64,000 nucleotides of DNA, taken from NCBI GenBank assembly GCA_026014465.1, contig JAOZID010000010.1:1212303-1276302 (forward strand), written 5' to 3'. Made by a program: the position numbers and the translations under genes. Below the pieces are notes generated by a model that was not told where the DNA came from, searched no databases, and saw only the letters and a program-made list of their open reading frames with translations. Origin of the DNA: Candidatus Bathyarchaeota archaeon (GTDB lineage Archaea > Thermoproteota > Bathyarchaeia > Bathyarchaeales > Bathycorpusculaceae). Positions 17,653-27,552 of the stretch are shown here, piece by piece; within the stretch, counting starts at the first letter, position 1; every line of letters begins with the position of its first letter.

Positions 17653-20247
17653 ATGGGTCTTAACAATTTTACTATAAAATCTCAAGAAGTTATTCAGAAA
17701 GCAGTAGAAATAGCTGCTGCTAATCAGAACCAAGCAATTGAGCCTGTGCATATTTTGAAGGCAATGCTGCTTGTCGACGAAAACGTGGTTCCTTTTCTGC
17801 TAAAACAGCTAAACGCAGATGTAACTCGGCTTTCAGCGTCGCTTGACAACCTAATTGATGCGCTGCCCAAGGTTACGGGCGGCGAACCGTACCTGTCTTC
17901 TAACTCAAACAAGGTGCTTAGGAAAGCTCAAGAGCTATCTTCGGAGAGCAAAGACCAGTTTGTCTCTATCGAACAGCTACTTGTAGCAATCGCAACGTTA
18001 AACGACTCCGCTGGGCGGCTACTGCAAAGCAGCAAAGTCTCAGAAAAAGGACTTAAAGAAGCCATAAAACAACTAAGAAAGGGATCAACTGTGAATTCAA
18101 AAACTACAGATGAAACCTACAACGCCCTAAACCGCTTTGCAATAAACCTCAACGGCAGAGCTAAAACAGGAAAACTCGACCCCGTCATAGGACGAGAAGA
18201 AGAAATCCGCAGAGTTCTACAGATCCTGTCGCGGCGAACCAAAAACAACCCCATACTCATAGGCGAACCAGGCGTTGGCAAAACCGCAATCGCCGAAGGA
18301 TTAGCACACCGCATAGTAAACGGCGATGTCCCCGAAAACCTCAAATCCAAACAAATTTTTTCGCTGGACATGGGTTCTTTGCTTGCTGGAGCAAAATACA
18401 AGGGCGAATTCGAAGAGCGGCTTAAAAGCGTCGTAAAAGAAGTAGTTTCATCTGAAGGCGAAATCGTCTTGTTCATCGACGAAATCCACACGTTGGTGGG
18501 TGCGGGAGCAAGCGAAGGCGCAATGGACGCAGCCAACATCTTAAAGCCTGCTTTGGCTAGGGGTGAACTACGCGCGATTGGGGCTACGACGCTTAAGGAG
18601 TACCAGAAGTATTTTGAAAAAGACAAAGCCCTTGAAAGGCGCTTCCAACCCGTAATGGTCAATGAACCCGACTCAGCAGACGCCATCTCCATTTTAAGGG
18701 GTCTAAAAGAGCGTTATGAAGTGTTCCATCACGTCAGAATCAAGGACGAAGCCATCATCGCAGCAGTAGAGCTGTCCCAACGCTACATCACCGACAGGTT
18801 CCTTCCCGACAAAGCCATTGACTTGATAGATGAAGCAGCATCAAAACTTAAGCTAGAAATCAATTCAGCCCCTGAAGAGCTAGAAACAATAGAACGCAAA
18901 ATACGCCAACTAGAAATTGAGCGCGAAGCCATAAAACGAGAAAAAGACGAAACAAAACGCAAAACCCTAAACCAAGAAATCGCCAACCTTAGCGAAGAAA
19001 GAAACAAACTCAAAGCCAAATGGCAAGCCGAAAAAGAAATCGTCGACCAAATCCAAAACAAGAAAAATGAAATTGAACAGCTAAAATTTGCAGAGGAAGA
19101 CGCCAACCGCAGCGGTAACTTGGAGAAAGTTGCGGAAATAAAATACGGCAAAATCCCTCAAGCAACCAAAACCATCGAAACCCTAAAGCAAAAACTCTCT
19201 GAAATACAAAAAGACTCACCGCTAATCAAAGAAGAAATCGGCGCAGAAGAAATCGCAGAAGTCGTGTCACATTGGACGGGCATACCCGTTAGCAGGATGC
19301 TGCAAAGTGAAAAAGAAAAACTGCTAAGCATCGAAGAGGCGCTACACAAAAGAGTCGTTGGGCAAGACGAGGCAATTGCGGCGGTTTCAGATGCAATAAG
19401 GCGAAGCCGCGCAGGCCTGCAAGACCCCAAACGTCCCATTGGCTCATTCATCTTTTTGGGCACTACAGGCGTTGGCAAAACAGAACTCACCAAAGCATTA
19501 GCCGAGTTCTTGTTCAACAACGAGAACAACATGGTCCGAATCGACATGTCCGAATACCAAGAAAGACACACGGTTTCAAGGCTGGTAGGTGCACCGCCGG
19601 GCTATGTCGGCTATGAAGAGAGCGGTCAACTCACTGAGGCTGTAAGAAGAAAACCGTACTCGGTTGTTTTGCTTGACGAAATCGAAAAAGCACACCCCGA
19701 CGTCTTCAACATCCTCCTGCAAGTCCTAGACGATGGCAGATTAACCGACAACAAAGGCAGAACAGTAGACTTCAAAAACACCATCATCATCATGACCTCA
19801 AACATCGGCTCGCACATAATTCAAGAAAACCTAGAAAAAGCAACCCCCGATAACAGAGAAGCAGTTTGGTACCAAACCAAAGAGCAGATTTTTGATTTGC
19901 TAAAGAAAACCATAAAACCAGAATTCCTAAACCGCATTGACGAAATAATCATGTTCCAGCCCCTCAACGAAGCTGAAGTGCGTAAAATCGTTGAAAACCA
20001 ACTCAGAAGCATCCAAACTATGCTTGAGAAAAGCAACATCAAAATACAAGCCACAGAAAAAGCAGTAGACTACATCGCAAAAGCAGGCTTTGACCCCCAA
20101 TTCGGAGCCAGACCAATAAAACGAGTAATCCAAAAAAGCATCCTCAACGAACTCTCAAAAATAATCCTACAAGGAAAAATCAACAAAGACGCAACCATCA
20201 CCATCGACGAAAACAAAGGAGCACTAGAATTCAAAAACACCCCATAA
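17653..20247 (+). CDS. clpB: ClpB disaggregase (Hsp100)
   Basis: 864 residues, full length. The double Clp N-domain is followed by AAA1 (Walker A G-E-P-G-V-G-K-T), the long coiled-coil M domain (about residues 400-520, rich in E/K/R), AAA2 (Walker A G-T-T-G-V-G-K-T, with [11 protein letters not shown] pore loop) and the C-terminal D2-small domain. ClpB resolves protein aggregates with DnaK. It is rare in archaea and common in bacteria, so horizontal gain is likely. An AAATATATTC TATA-like element sits about 25-30 nt before the ATG and no Shine-Dalgarno is visible, suggesting a very short or absent leader. Confidence 0.96.
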   Translation: MGLNNFTIKSQEVIQKAVEIAAANQNQAIEPVHILKAMLLVDENVVPFLLKQLNADVTRLSASLDNLIDALPKVTGGEPYLSSNSNKVLRKAQELSSESKDQFVSIEQLLVAIATLNDSAGRLLQSSKVSEKGLKEAIKQLRKGSTVNSKTTDETYNALNRFAINLNGRAKTGKLDPVIGREEEIRRVLQILSRRTKNNPILIGEPGVGKTAIAEGLAHRIVNGDVPENLKSKQIFSLDMGSLLAGAKYKGEFEERLKSVVKEVVSSEGEIVLFIDEIHTLVGAGASEGAMDAANILKPALARGELRAIGATTLKEYQKYFEKDKALERRFQPVMVNEPDSADAISILRGLKERYEVFHHVRIKDEAIIAAVELSQRYITDRFLPDKAIDLIDEAASKLKLEINSAPEELETIERKIRQLEIEREAIKREKDETKRKTLNQEIANLSEERNKLKAKWQAEKEIVDQIQNKKNEIEQLKFAEEDANRSGNLEKVAEIKYGKIPQATKTIETLKQKLSEIQKDSPLIKEEIGAEEIAEVVSHWTGIPVSRMLQSEKEKLLSIEEALHKRVVGQDEAIAAVSDAIRRSRAGLQDPKRPIGSFIFLGTTGVGKTELTKALAEFLFNNENNMVRIDMSEYQERHTVSRLVGAPPGYVGYEESGQLTEAVRRKPYSVVLLDEIEKAHPDVFNILLQVLDDGRLTDNKGRTVDFKNTIIIMTSNIGSHIIQENLEKATPDNREAVWYQTKEQIFDLLKKTIKPEFLNRIDEIIMFQPLNEAEVRKIVENQLRSIQTMLEKSNIKIQATEKAVDYIAKAGFDPQFGARPIKRVIQKSILNELSKIILQGKINKDATITIDENKGALEFKNTP

Positions 20248-20318
20248 CAACCCAACCACCAACCCCCTACTTCTTTTAGAAAACTCCACTCAAAACCCCC
20301 AAACAACACCAACCACAA

Positions 20319-21590
20319 TCATCTACGATACCGCCGCCTAAACATCACCAACCCAGCAACCAACAAGACGCATAGCACTACAGTCATAACCAGAACAAAC
20401 GTAGAAGTGCTTACAAAACTGTTTTCTGAATCATCAATGCTAGGTGAAACAGACCCTTCATGGGAAGTCGGTTGCGTTGGAGAAGCAGAAACAGGAGAGG
20501 AAGGCAAAGAGGAAGTATGCTGGGGTGTACCCGTAAGCGGTGGAGTGTTTGTGGGGGTTGGGGAAAGCGTGGGGGTAGGCGTTAAAGTTTGCAGAGGCGT
20601 TGGCGACAAAGACGGCGTAGGCTCAGAAGACGAAAGGTCCCCACCGCCAATTCCTAGAGGATAAACAGCAAAAACCTCCCCACTATCCGCCCAAAGCTCC
20701 ACCACAACCAAACTCACAAAACCAGGATACAACTCACACAAAGGCAACTCAACTTTCCAATACGGAAACAAAACCAAAGCCACATCCTTAGGTGTAGTTA
20801 ACAAATCCGCTTTGATTCCATCGTTAAACACCTTAAGATTTTTTATTTCCTGATTGTCAAACGTGTAAGAAAAGTCAGCGGCTTTGGCTAAAGCTAAATC
20901 TACGGCGTCTTCTTTGGAAACGTTCACTGCAGTAGAGCCAATTTGGACATAAGATCTGTCATCTCCAAAAAGGTAAAAGTCTCCGTCTCTATAGCGTATG
21001 CCTAATGTTGAGAAAACGGCGCCGCCATAGGTGTTTGACCACCTAAAAGACGTACAAGAAGAACCAGTACTCGTAGAAGTGAGGGACACTTCAAGGGTTA
21101 TATTGCCACTTGTTTTTGTTGCGTTTTCAGACAGATCAAGCGACTTGACCATGTTATGCATATCAGATATCGAGGAATCCTTAGTTAGGGATTGATATCG
21201 TTCAAGAAAGCCACTAATCAAATCGTTCATACTTGACGGTTGCGGTTGGCTGTAAATCGGCATTCCTTTCCGAACGTCCATTTTGCAGGAAGTAAGAGTT
21301 CCATTTACGAAGCGGAAAAGAACCTCTATCAAACTGTTTTCAGCACTAAACGAAAGAAGCCCATGGGTTAAAGATAACTTGTTCAAATCCTCAGGATACT
21401 CTGTAATTGGACCCACAACCACCTCCACATCATATTCTTCAACATCAAGCAGCACAACATCTGTCAAAAAAGCTAATACACGTTCGGGAGCAGACGAATC
21501 AGCAGAGTAAGCAAAAGGAGAGAAAGAAACGGTTGAGAAAGCAATTAGAAGGGTTAGTAGAAAGGCAGTAAGTGGGTGATTTGCTTTCAT
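20319..21590 (-). CDS. Secreted, C-terminally anchored surface protein
   Basis: About 423 residues. An N-terminal signal peptide (hydrophobic segment after M-K-A-N-H, ending near S-P-F-A-Y-S-A) is followed by an extracellular domain of unknown fold, then a proline/threonine/serine-rich stalk (repeated S-P-T-P and T-P-T-L), a transmembrane segment and a final R-R-R-Y-R-R stop-transfer. I chose the ATG at 21590 (GGGAG upstream); a longer frame to 21656 adds a non-signal N-terminus. No enzymatic motif is visible. It probably sits in the cell envelope with its bulk outside and its stalk O-glycosylated. Confidence 0.7.
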   Translation of the reverse strand: MKANHPLTAFLLTLLIAFSTVSFSPFAYSADSSAPERVLAFLTDVVLLDVEEYDVEVVVGPITEYPEDLNKLSLTHGLLSFSAENSLIEVLFRFVNGTLTSCKMDVRKGMPIYSQPQPSSMNDLISGFLERYQSLTKDSSISDMHNMVKSLDLSENATKTSGNITLEVSLTSTSTGSSCTSFRWSNTYGGAVFSTLGIRYRDGDFYLFGDDRSYVQIGSTAVNVSKEDAVDLALAKAADFSYTFDNQEIKNLKVFNDGIKADLLTTPKDVALVLFPYWKVELPLCELYPGFVSLVVVELWADSGEVFAVYPLGIGGGDLSSSEPTPSLSPTPLQTLTPTPTLSPTPTNTPPLTGTPQHTSSLPSSPVSASPTQPTSHEGSVSPSIDDSENSFVSTSTFVLVMTVVLCVLLVAGLVMFRRRYRR

Positions 21591-21823
21591 GTTGTTCTCC
21601 CAGTCCAACAAGCAACAGCAGTAAAATAAATTCTTCGCAACAGATTTAATGAGCATTATTCAATAACGCAGCGGATAATTTGAAACTATAGAAAAGAACA
21701 AACACATTTTAGTAAAACACACTCAAAAACCATCCAGCAATAACACTGCAAGCCATCCAGAAATCGGCAACAGCAAAAAAGAAATAATTTTTAGCAAAAC
21801 GTGTGGGGCTTTATCGTGAAGTT

Positions 21824-21838
21824 AATATAGATTAAGGT
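21824..21838 (+). promoter_or_regulatory. nadK promoter (TATA element)
   Basis: AATATAGATTAAGGT precedes nadK. If the TATA centre lies about 26 nt before transcription start, RNA begins near 21852 and the first usable codon is the ATG at 21864. The 14-nt block ATATAGATTAAGGT is identical to one at 17471-17484. Confidence 0.5.
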
Positions 21839-21863
21839 GTCGCTATCTACTGAGCAGTGGAAG

Positions 21864-22706
21864 ATGTTGTTTAAAAGCGTGGGGATTGTTGCTCGTTACG
21901 ATAAGAGGGAAGCTTTGGCGTTGGCGGATGAGTTAGCGGCGCATCTTCAGAGTAGGGGTTTGCAGGTTTGCATGGAGGATACGTTGGCGGGCAAGGTTAA
22001 ATCTCAAACGCAGATGATTCCGCTACAGGATATGCAGACCGATTTTGTGATAACCATTGGGGGGGACGGAACGGTTTTGCGAACGTGTTTGTCTTTACCT
22101 AAGCCTGAGCCGCCCGTGCTAGCCGTCAACATGGGAGTAAGGGGTTTTCTGACTGTTTTGGAGCCCAAAGATGCCTGCGCGGCCATGGACAAAATCTTAA
22201 ACCATCAATTCCACATCGACAAATGCGCCAAACTTTGCGCAACCACTGCCCAAGGCGAACTACCTGACGCGTTAAACGATGTTGTCATATCGGGTGGTGA
22301 GCCGTCCAAGATTTTGTATATGCAAATCTACAAGGATGATGAGCCGATTTTGAAGTGTGAAGCAGACGGCTTTATAGTTTCCACGCAAACGGGCGCGACA
22401 GGTTACTCTTTATCTGCAGGCGGACCAGTTTTAGACCCAGAAATTGACGCGATTGTTCTAACACCGATTTGCTCGTTGACAACGTTTCGCTCACTAGTTT
22501 TTCCTGCAGATTCTAAAATCACAATAGAACTGCTTAGGCCTAAGGATATGCTAGTTTTGGTTGATGGCAACTACCGCCAAGGGCTGCCTGCTGAAGACGC
22601 CTCGGTTACGATTATGCGCTCTAAAAACGTGAGTTCGTTTATCAGGTTTGGAAACGACTTCTACGAGAGGCTAAAAAGCAGGCTGCTTTTCAAAGGAACG
22701 GGATAA
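21864..22706 (+). CDS. nadK: NAD kinase
   Basis: About 280 residues. The N-terminus F-K-S-V-G-I-V-A-R-Y-D and the hallmark G-G-D-G-T-V-L-R define the family; D-G-F-I-V-S-T-Q-T-G-A-T-G-Y-S-L-S-A-G-G-P is the second conserved block. The usual N-E pair appears as L-N-D-V-V-I. It phosphorylates NAD to NADP. A GTG at 21837 is in frame but would lie upstream of the predicted transcription start, so the ATG at 21864 is preferred. The nob1-like gene follows on the same strand. Confidence 0.92.
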   Translation: MLFKSVGIVARYDKREALALADELAAHLQSRGLQVCMEDTLAGKVKSQTQMIPLQDMQTDFVITIGGDGTVLRTCLSLPKPEPPVLAVNMGVRGFLTVLEPKDACAAMDKILNHQFHIDKCAKLCATTAQGELPDALNDVVISGGEPSKILYMQIYKDDEPILKCEADGFIVSTQTGATGYSLSAGGPVLDPEIDAIVLTPICSLTTFRSLVFPADSKITIELLRPKDMLVLVDGNYRQGLPAEDASVTIMRSKNVSSFIRFGNDFYERLKSRLLFKGTG

Positions 22707-22741
22707 AAATCCAAGACAAACGGGGTTTAGGCGCGGGCATT

Positions 22742-23254
22742 ATGGTTTTGGACACTTCCGCGTTTATTGCAGGCTTTGACCCCTTTAGTTTGGGGGACTA
22801 TTTGGTTACTTCGCCGTTAGTTAAGCAGGAAATCAAAGACCCCATGACGGCGCTACGTTTTGAGACCGCGGCGGAAAGCGGGCGGCTATGGGTTCAGGTT
22901 CCGCCTCAGGAGGTTTTGGAGCGGGCAAGAGCTGTGGCGTCTACGGTGGGTGATGCGTATTTGCTTTCAGAAACCGACATGCACGTTTTAGCGCTAGCCC
23001 TGCAGCTTAAAGAAGAAGGCAAACAACCACGCATCGTAACTGATGATTACTCGATACAAAACGTCGCCACCAAAATGCAGCTACAATTCAACGCACTCGC
23101 AACGCATGGCATAAAACGACTCCTAAACTGGATACGATACTGCCCCGCCTGCCACAAAACATACTCTGCCAACACTAAAACCACGACCTGCACAGTCTGC
23201 GGAACTCAACTTAAACGCAAACCCCAAAAAACACGCAAAAACCCACAAAAATAA
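22742..23254 (+). CDS. nob1: Nob1-type PIN endoribonuclease with zinc ribbon
   Basis: 170 residues. PIN domain acidic residues are L-D-T-S-A-F (D4), K-Q-E-I (Glu near 30), S-E-T-D-M-H (near 78) and T-D-D-Y-S-I-Q-N-V-A (near 100). The C-terminal zinc ribbon is C-P-A-C-H-K-T-Y followed by C-T-V-C-G, then a basic tail. Nob1 cleaves the 3' end of pre-16S rRNA at the last step of small subunit maturation. It lies 35 nt after nadK, likely one transcript. Confidence 0.9.
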   Translation: MVLDTSAFIAGFDPFSLGDYLVTSPLVKQEIKDPMTALRFETAAESGRLWVQVPPQEVLERARAVASTVGDAYLLSETDMHVLALALQLKEEGKQPRIVTDDYSIQNVATKMQLQFNALATHGIKRLLNWIRYCPACHKTYSANTKTTTCTVCGTQLKRKPQKTRKNPQK

Positions 23255-23275
23255 GCTCTGCAAGCAGCGTAGGGG

Positions 23276-25096
23276 TTAGAGGAAGAGTAGAAGCAGCAGT
23301 AAGAGTAGACCTTCGATGCCAAAGATGGGAACAACGAGCTGTTTGGCTTTTTGTATGGCTTTGTCAACTAGGACGGTAAGGGAGGATAGGCTGTCGCTTC
23401 CTATGACTTGCACGTCGGGGATGGTTATTGTTAGGCTGCCTGATTTGCAGGGTTCGAGGTTTGCTTGGGCGGTTTGGGCGGCAGCTTTGATGTATTTGAT
23501 GAGGGCTTGGTGGTTCATGGCTTCGCCTACGGGGTGGTAGCCGCGGCGTCCGACAACTACGGCGCTTACTGCATGAGTGTCAGTGGTGAAGATTTCGCTT
23601 TCAGAAAAACCCAGCGCGGCTAGTTCGGGGAGGATTTTTTCTCTAAGCCCTGAAACCATGTTGTTTCCGTCAATTATGATGTAGGAGGCGGTTTGCGTAC
23701 CTGTTTTGATGGTTATGGCTGTTATGCCGCCTGTGCCCATGCCGTCTTTGAGGGTGAACTCTTCTGGGTAGACGGTGGCTGAGCCGACCTCAAACGGTGT
23801 AGGTTTTTGGGCAAGGGCTTTTTTGAGGGCTTTGGAGGCGATATGGTTTAGGGTTTGGATGGTGGCTTCTATGTTTACGTTTTCGGTTAAGCTGTTGTGG
23901 GCGTTTACTATGACTACGTCTTCTAATCCGAGGTTTTTTGCTTCTTTGTAGACAAGGTCACCGAGTTCTTGGGGTAGGTCTTCGGTGGTTTTGGGTGCTA
24001 GCGTGAAGGATAGTAGAGCGGTTTTGCCAAAAAGCTGGCAAGACGCGCAGACAAAGTCTTCAGAGGCACGTACAAGAGCTGTTGCCTTGTCGTTTTGGGC
24101 TTCAAACGCGGCGTGCTGTAGGATATGGTTGATGATTTTGTGGTTTTGCTGTTGCGAGGCTGCGTCAAGCTCATGACCAAGAAGACCAAGGGGAACGCAG
24201 GCGTTGCCGCCGTAACGTTGCTCAAAGTTTTGCTTAAGCAAGGAGGGCAAAAGGCTGCTGCCGATATTTTTGAAGGGCCCAGGGTGCACAAGGGGAATGA
24301 GGAAGGCGGCTTTGGGTTTTGGCGCGTCGAATTTGAGGATGGAGGCGTTGATGTTTTCGTTTTTTCCTAGTTTTTCTAGGAAGGCTTCTAAGGGGGCGTT
24401 TGCGCTTGTGACCCAGTTAAGCATGAAAGCTTGGAATATGGACATGGAAGAGATACCGTAGAGGTTTTTGCCTAAGCGGTCTAAGGAGGAAACCAGTAGC
24501 AGGGCAGCGGCTATGGCGATTAGGGGTGAAATGGCGATGAAGGGCACAAATTTCATGTAGGATACATCAAGCCGCAGCCAAAGAAGAACAAACGTAACTA
24601 TGCAGGCAAGAGGGGAAAGCAGGCAGGCTGTTAGGCGCCGCAGGGAGGTGGCAGAGGAAGCAGCGAATAAGACGACTCCGCGCAGGGTGAGCATGGCGGC
24701 AAAGCCCAACAGGCAGAGTCTAATCCACCATAGGAAATCGACGGTTAAGCCAACGCCAACACCTATCAGTATGAAGAGGAGCCATATGAGCCAGCCTGCA
24801 AGGGAAAGGACGGTAGTTCGGCGTAGAACAAAAATGGGGTCACCAAGGAGGTACTTGCTTGTGAGTAAGTCGAAAAAAAAGTTCACGGCGAAGAGGCAAA
24901 CACCAAGGGTAAGGCTAAAGGTTACGCCTTCAAAGGAGAAGTCAAAAACTGCGCTTGAGAGCCCAGCGATTAGGCATATTGTGGCAACTGCTGTGAGGGC
25001 GGTTTTAAAAGAGGGGAGAAAGAACATTGAGGAGTAGTGTTTTTGGGCTTTGTTTATTGACTGATTAAGGGCGTTTTCAGTTGCCAAATCCACCAT
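23276..25096 (-). CDS. DUF2070 membrane protein
   Basis: 606 residues. Six to seven transmembrane segments in the first 230 residues are followed by a large soluble domain with L-I-P-L-V-H-P-G-P-F-K-N-I-G-S, V-I-V-N-A-H-N-S-L and D-T-H-A-V-S-A-V, the hallmarks of the archaeal DUF2070 family. The conserved His/Asp clusters suggest a metal-dependent soluble domain, but no activity is known. The protein ends in a short leucine run. It is convergent with nob1 and has its own promoter. Confidence 0.85.
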   Translation of the reverse strand: MVDLATENALNQSINKAQKHYSSMFFLPSFKTALTAVATICLIAGLSSAVFDFSFEGVTFSLTLGVCLFAVNFFFDLLTSKYLLGDPIFVLRRTTVLSLAGWLIWLLFILIGVGVGLTVDFLWWIRLCLLGFAAMLTLRGVVLFAASSATSLRRLTACLLSPLACIVTFVLLWLRLDVSYMKFVPFIAISPLIAIAAALLLVSSLDRLGKNLYGISSMSIFQAFMLNWVTSANAPLEAFLEKLGKNENINASILKFDAPKPKAAFLIPLVHPGPFKNIGSSLLPSLLKQNFEQRYGGNACVPLGLLGHELDAASQQQNHKIINHILQHAAFEAQNDKATALVRASEDFVCASCQLFGKTALLSFTLAPKTTEDLPQELGDLVYKEAKNLGLEDVVIVNAHNSLTENVNIEATIQTLNHIASKALKKALAQKPTPFEVGSATVYPEEFTLKDGMGTGGITAITIKTGTQTASYIIIDGNNMVSGLREKILPELAALGFSESEIFTTDTHAVSAVVVGRRGYHPVGEAMNHQALIKYIKAAAQTAQANLEPCKSGSLTITIPDVQVIGSDSLSSLTVLVDKAIQKAKQLVVPIFGIEGLLLLLLLLFL

Positions 25097-25265
25097 CTCT
25101 TTTTGGATTTCTATGAGGTAGGATATGTCTATTAAAGGCTATCTAGGCGTTTTTGTTTGACCTAAAAGACAGAATTTAAGCTAACCACGCAAACAGTTCC
25201 CCATAGTTTTTACTTGAAACTGTTAAAGTTAAGGGCTTAAGAAAAGTTCTGGGTGGCGGATGTAA

Positions 25266-25288
25266 CATGAAAATGTCACATTTACATG
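25266..25288. promoter_or_regulatory. 23-bp near-perfect palindrome (operator candidate)
   Basis: CATG-A-AAATGT-C-ACATTT-A-CATG: eleven-base arms around a central C with one mismatched pair. It lies in the intergenic region between DUF2070 (minus) and the LSm-like gene (plus), about 20 bp upstream of the TATA-like TGTATACTC (25310-25318). No regulator is assigned. Confidence 0.55.
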
Positions 25289-25339
25289 GGGTAACCGTTT
25301 TATCCCTAATGTATACTCTATAGTCAGTTTGCGAATGCT

Positions 25340-25645
25340 ATGCCCGAGCAACAATTGCCCCCCTCCATATTCCAGATGCTCGAAAGAAACGTGGGCAAAA
25401 GAATCCAAGCAATAGTTGACCCCGCATATGGATTTGAGGGCACGTTAGCAGCGGTAACTAATGCACCAAACGGAATTTGGCTTTCTGAAGCCGAAGCGAT
25501 AGTGCTTAGAGCCACGATTGCACAACCCATTCCCCAAGTGGCAAGCAGGGAAGAAAGAGGCGACCTATTTTTGAACCTAAGCTCGGTGCAACGGCTAGAA
25601 ATACTTCAAACAACAACTACTGCATCAAGAAGAAGCAGAGAATAA
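25340..25645 (+). CDS. Small LSm-like protein
   Basis: 101 residues. The stretch L-E-R-N-V-G-K-R-I-Q-A-I-V-D, F-E-G-T-L-A-A-V-T and a later strand G-D-L-F-L-N-L-S-S-V-Q-R-L-E-I-L resembles the Sm1/Sm2 beta-strand pattern of LSm-type RNA-binding proteins, but the spacing between Sm1 and Sm2 is unusual. The last residues are S/T/R-rich and likely disordered. It stands alone behind a palindromic operator. The LSm call is a pattern judgement only. Confidence 0.5.
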   Translation: MPEQQLPPSIFQMLERNVGKRIQAIVDPAYGFEGTLAAVTNAPNGIWLSEAEAIVLRATIAQPIPQVASREERGDLFLNLSSVQRLEILQTTTTASRRSRE

Positions 25646-25651
25646 AAGTTT

Positions 25652-25813
25652 TTAGAAGACCTTGGCTAAAACAGAAGCCACAATCAAGCCCACAGCAATA
25701 ACCATAAGCAATTCAGGCCTAACTTTGATGCCTTCGGTTTCTTCCTCAAAAAACCTTAGCAAACCAGCACTTGCAGCAGGCATAGGACCTTGATCTTTTC
25801 GTTTACGACTCAT
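25652..25813 (-). CDS. Sec61-beta/SecG preprotein translocase subunit
   Basis: 53 residues: short basic start S-R-K-R-K-D, the Sec61-beta box P-M-P-A-A-S-A-G-L-L-R-F-F-E-E-E-T near residues 10-27, then one transmembrane segment to the end. This is the archaeal form of the third SecYE partner, with a cytosolic N-terminus. The ATG at 25813 is chosen since upstream residues are outside the family. Confidence 0.92.
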   Translation of the reverse strand: MSRKRKDQGPMPAASAGLLRFFEEETEGIKVRPELLMVIAVGLIVASVLAKVF

Positions 25814-25901
25814 AGCTTTTCTTCCACTTACAACCGTAAGCAAATACAGCTACACGCTTCTGCATTATTAACATTGCGCAGGTAACCCACATAAAAGCAG
25901 G

Positions 25902-26870
25902 TTACGCAACCAAATCGGCTAGGTCTACGCTGTGGTCGTAGATTTGCCTAAGAAAGGCTGTTGCAGCTAAAGTTTGGGGTATGACATCAACGGATTGTTC
26001 TCTTACGGCTTTTTCTATGTCTAGGGAGAGGGTTTCGATTTTTTTGCGCATTTGGCGTACGGTTTCGGCTGTGGAGGTGTCTTTGTTTGTGAAGGATTTT
26101 AGGGCATTTTCGTGGGCGGAGTAGCAGACAACTTGCAGGTCAGAGAGCAGTTTTCGCAGGTCATCAGAAAGTTTGTCGTTTAGTTCAAGGGTTTTGGAGG
26201 CAACTTGCACGCAGGCATCACCCATGTTTTCGACAAGACTTGCGGCCAAACGGTAATCCAAACATTCAATACTTGTTAACCCAAGCTTTTCGCCAAGCCG
26301 CGGATTCTGCAAAATAGTACGTAAAATGCGCACCAACAAGAAGTAGAGTCGGTTGTTTTCGTCGTCGCGGGCTATGACACTTTTGGCAAGCTGTAAATCG
26401 CCGTCGATAAAAGAGTTTAAGGCGTCACGGTGCATTCCAGCAACTATAGCATAGTTTCGACGCAAAATCTTTTCGGGGGTAAACCCAGAGGGGTCAAGCA
26501 GGCACTGCAGGACGATTTGGGAGTGGTTTTCTTCAACTATTTCCAACCCAATTAAGGAGGCTACAGTGGCTTTGACTACGTTGCGGGTATCAAAGTCGAT
26601 GCGCCCTTTGCTTTCGATGCGTATAATATCAGAACCCAGCAGGTAGCGCCCGATGATTTCGCGCCCAAGATATGGGCCAATGGTTAGGGTGGTGAGTTTT
26701 TGTGTGGGTTCAGCGTTGTATTCTGGGTCTATGCAGATTCTCCCTTCGCTGGTTTCGTTTAACGCAACTAAGGTGCCCTTTTTTAGTCCATGATCTTCAG
26801 ACCATGCACGGGGTAGGCAAACAAAAAAAGTTCCCGTTGGGGTTCTTTGTACTTTGCGTAAATCAGCCAT
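25902..26870 (-). CDS. AbrB-PhoU domain regulator
   Basis: 322 residues. The N-terminus (R-K-V-Q-R-T-P-T-G-T-F-F-V-C-L-P-R-A-W) is a SpoVT/AbrB swapped-hairpin DNA-binding domain. It is followed by two helical PhoU repeats (residues about 115-320). Archaeal proteins of this layout are thought to control phosphate uptake genes. No pst genes lie near. An inverted repeat in its promoter (26896-26919) suggests autoregulation. Confidence 0.82.
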   Translation of the reverse strand: MADLRKVQRTPTGTFFVCLPRAWSEDHGLKKGTLVALNETSEGRICIDPEYNAEPTQKLTTLTIGPYLGREIIGRYLLGSDIIRIESKGRIDFDTRNVVKATVASLIGLEIVEENHSQIVLQCLLDPSGFTPEKILRRNYAIVAGMHRDALNSFIDGDLQLAKSVIARDDENNRLYFLLVRILRTILQNPRLGEKLGLTSIECLDYRLAASLVENMGDACVQVASKTLELNDKLSDDLRKLLSDLQVVCYSAHENALKSFTNKDTSTAETVRQMRKKIETLSLDIEKAVREQSVDVIPQTLAATAFLRQIYDHSVDLADLVA

Positions 26871-26895
26871 TTAATGACACCTTTCGAGTCGGACT

Positions 26896-26919
26896 GGTAT
26901 TATATGTGATGATACTACC
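26896..26919. promoter_or_regulatory. Inverted repeat in PhoU-DUF429 divergent promoter
   Basis: GGTATTAT-N8-ATACTACC: arms match in 7 of 8 positions. It lies 26-49 bp upstream of the AbrB-PhoU start and close to the divergent DUF429 TATA box (TATATAAA, 26937-26944). A TATA-like ATTATATG lies inside the repeat on the plus strand as read. Confidence 0.4.
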
Positions 26920-26936
26920 TTAGAATTTAAGACCGA

Positions 26937-26944
26937 TATATAAA
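26937..26944 (+). promoter_or_regulatory. TATA box for DUF429-DP1 operon
   Basis: TATATAAA lies 27-34 nt upstream of the DUF429 ATG at 26971. With a TATA centre about 26 nt before the transcript start, the leader would be only a few bases, i.e. nearly leaderless. Confidence 0.6.
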
Positions 26945-26970
26945 CATGAAATGGGATTTAAAAGGTTAGC

Positions 26971-27552
26971 ATGGAAAGTATAATCGGTATAGATTTGTCA
27001 GGGGCTAGCAAAAACCCAACAGGCATCGCTCTGCTGCAGGGCAAAATGGTGCAAGCCAAACTGAGCCATTTTGACGGCGAAATCTTGGAAGATATAGAAA
27101 TAAACAATCCTGTGCTTGTAGCAATCGATGCCCCACTGAGTTTTCCACAATGTGGGTTTACCCGAAAAGCAGATCGAGATATGTCAAGAAACGGCTACAG
27201 GGTTTTGCCGCCCAACTTTCCTCACATGCGCGAGCTCACAAGGCGAGCCGTAAAACTGAATAAACAAATACAAGAAAGAGGGTATAGGACAATTGAGGTT
27301 CATCCGACATCAAGCCGAAAAGCCCTGCAGATGCCGCTTAAAGAGTGGCGTGCAATCCAAGAAACCCTAAAAGCATTGGGGCTAAAAGGGGATATAGAAA
27401 ATCGCCTGTTGGTTACTCATGAAATTGACGCAGTGACAGCGGCTTTAACCGCAAAACTGCACTTAAAAGGGCAAACACAGTTAGTAGGCGATGAGCAAGA
27501 AGGCTATATAATTGTTCCAAAGAAGAAGGATTGGAGAATATTAACGATATGA
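26971..27552 (+). CDS. DUF429 RNase H-fold protein
   Basis: 193 residues. It starts with I-I-G-I-D-L-S-G-A, the first acidic strand of an RNase H-like fold, and has A-I-D-A-P-L-S-F-P (second Asp) and H-E-I-D-A-V-T-A-A-L-T-A (third acidic site). This is COG2410/DUF429, predicted nucleases of unknown substrate. Its stop overlaps the DP1 start (ATGA), so it is co-expressed with the PolD small subunit, hinting at a replication or repair link. Confidence 0.8.
   Translation: MESIIGIDLSGASKNPTGIALLQGKMVQAKLSHFDGEILEDIEINNPVLVAIDAPLSFPQCGFTRKADRDMSRNGYRVLPPNFPHMRELTRRAVKLNKQIQERGYRTIEVHPTSSRKALQMPLKEWRAIQETLKALGLKGDIENRLLVTHEIDAVTAALTAKLHLKGQTQLVGDEQEGYIIVPKKKDWRILTI

Noticed and set aside
20407-20664. 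Plus-strand valine/glycine-rich open frame
   Set aside because: Antisense to the proline/threonine stalk of the surface protein; repeat-derived composition only.
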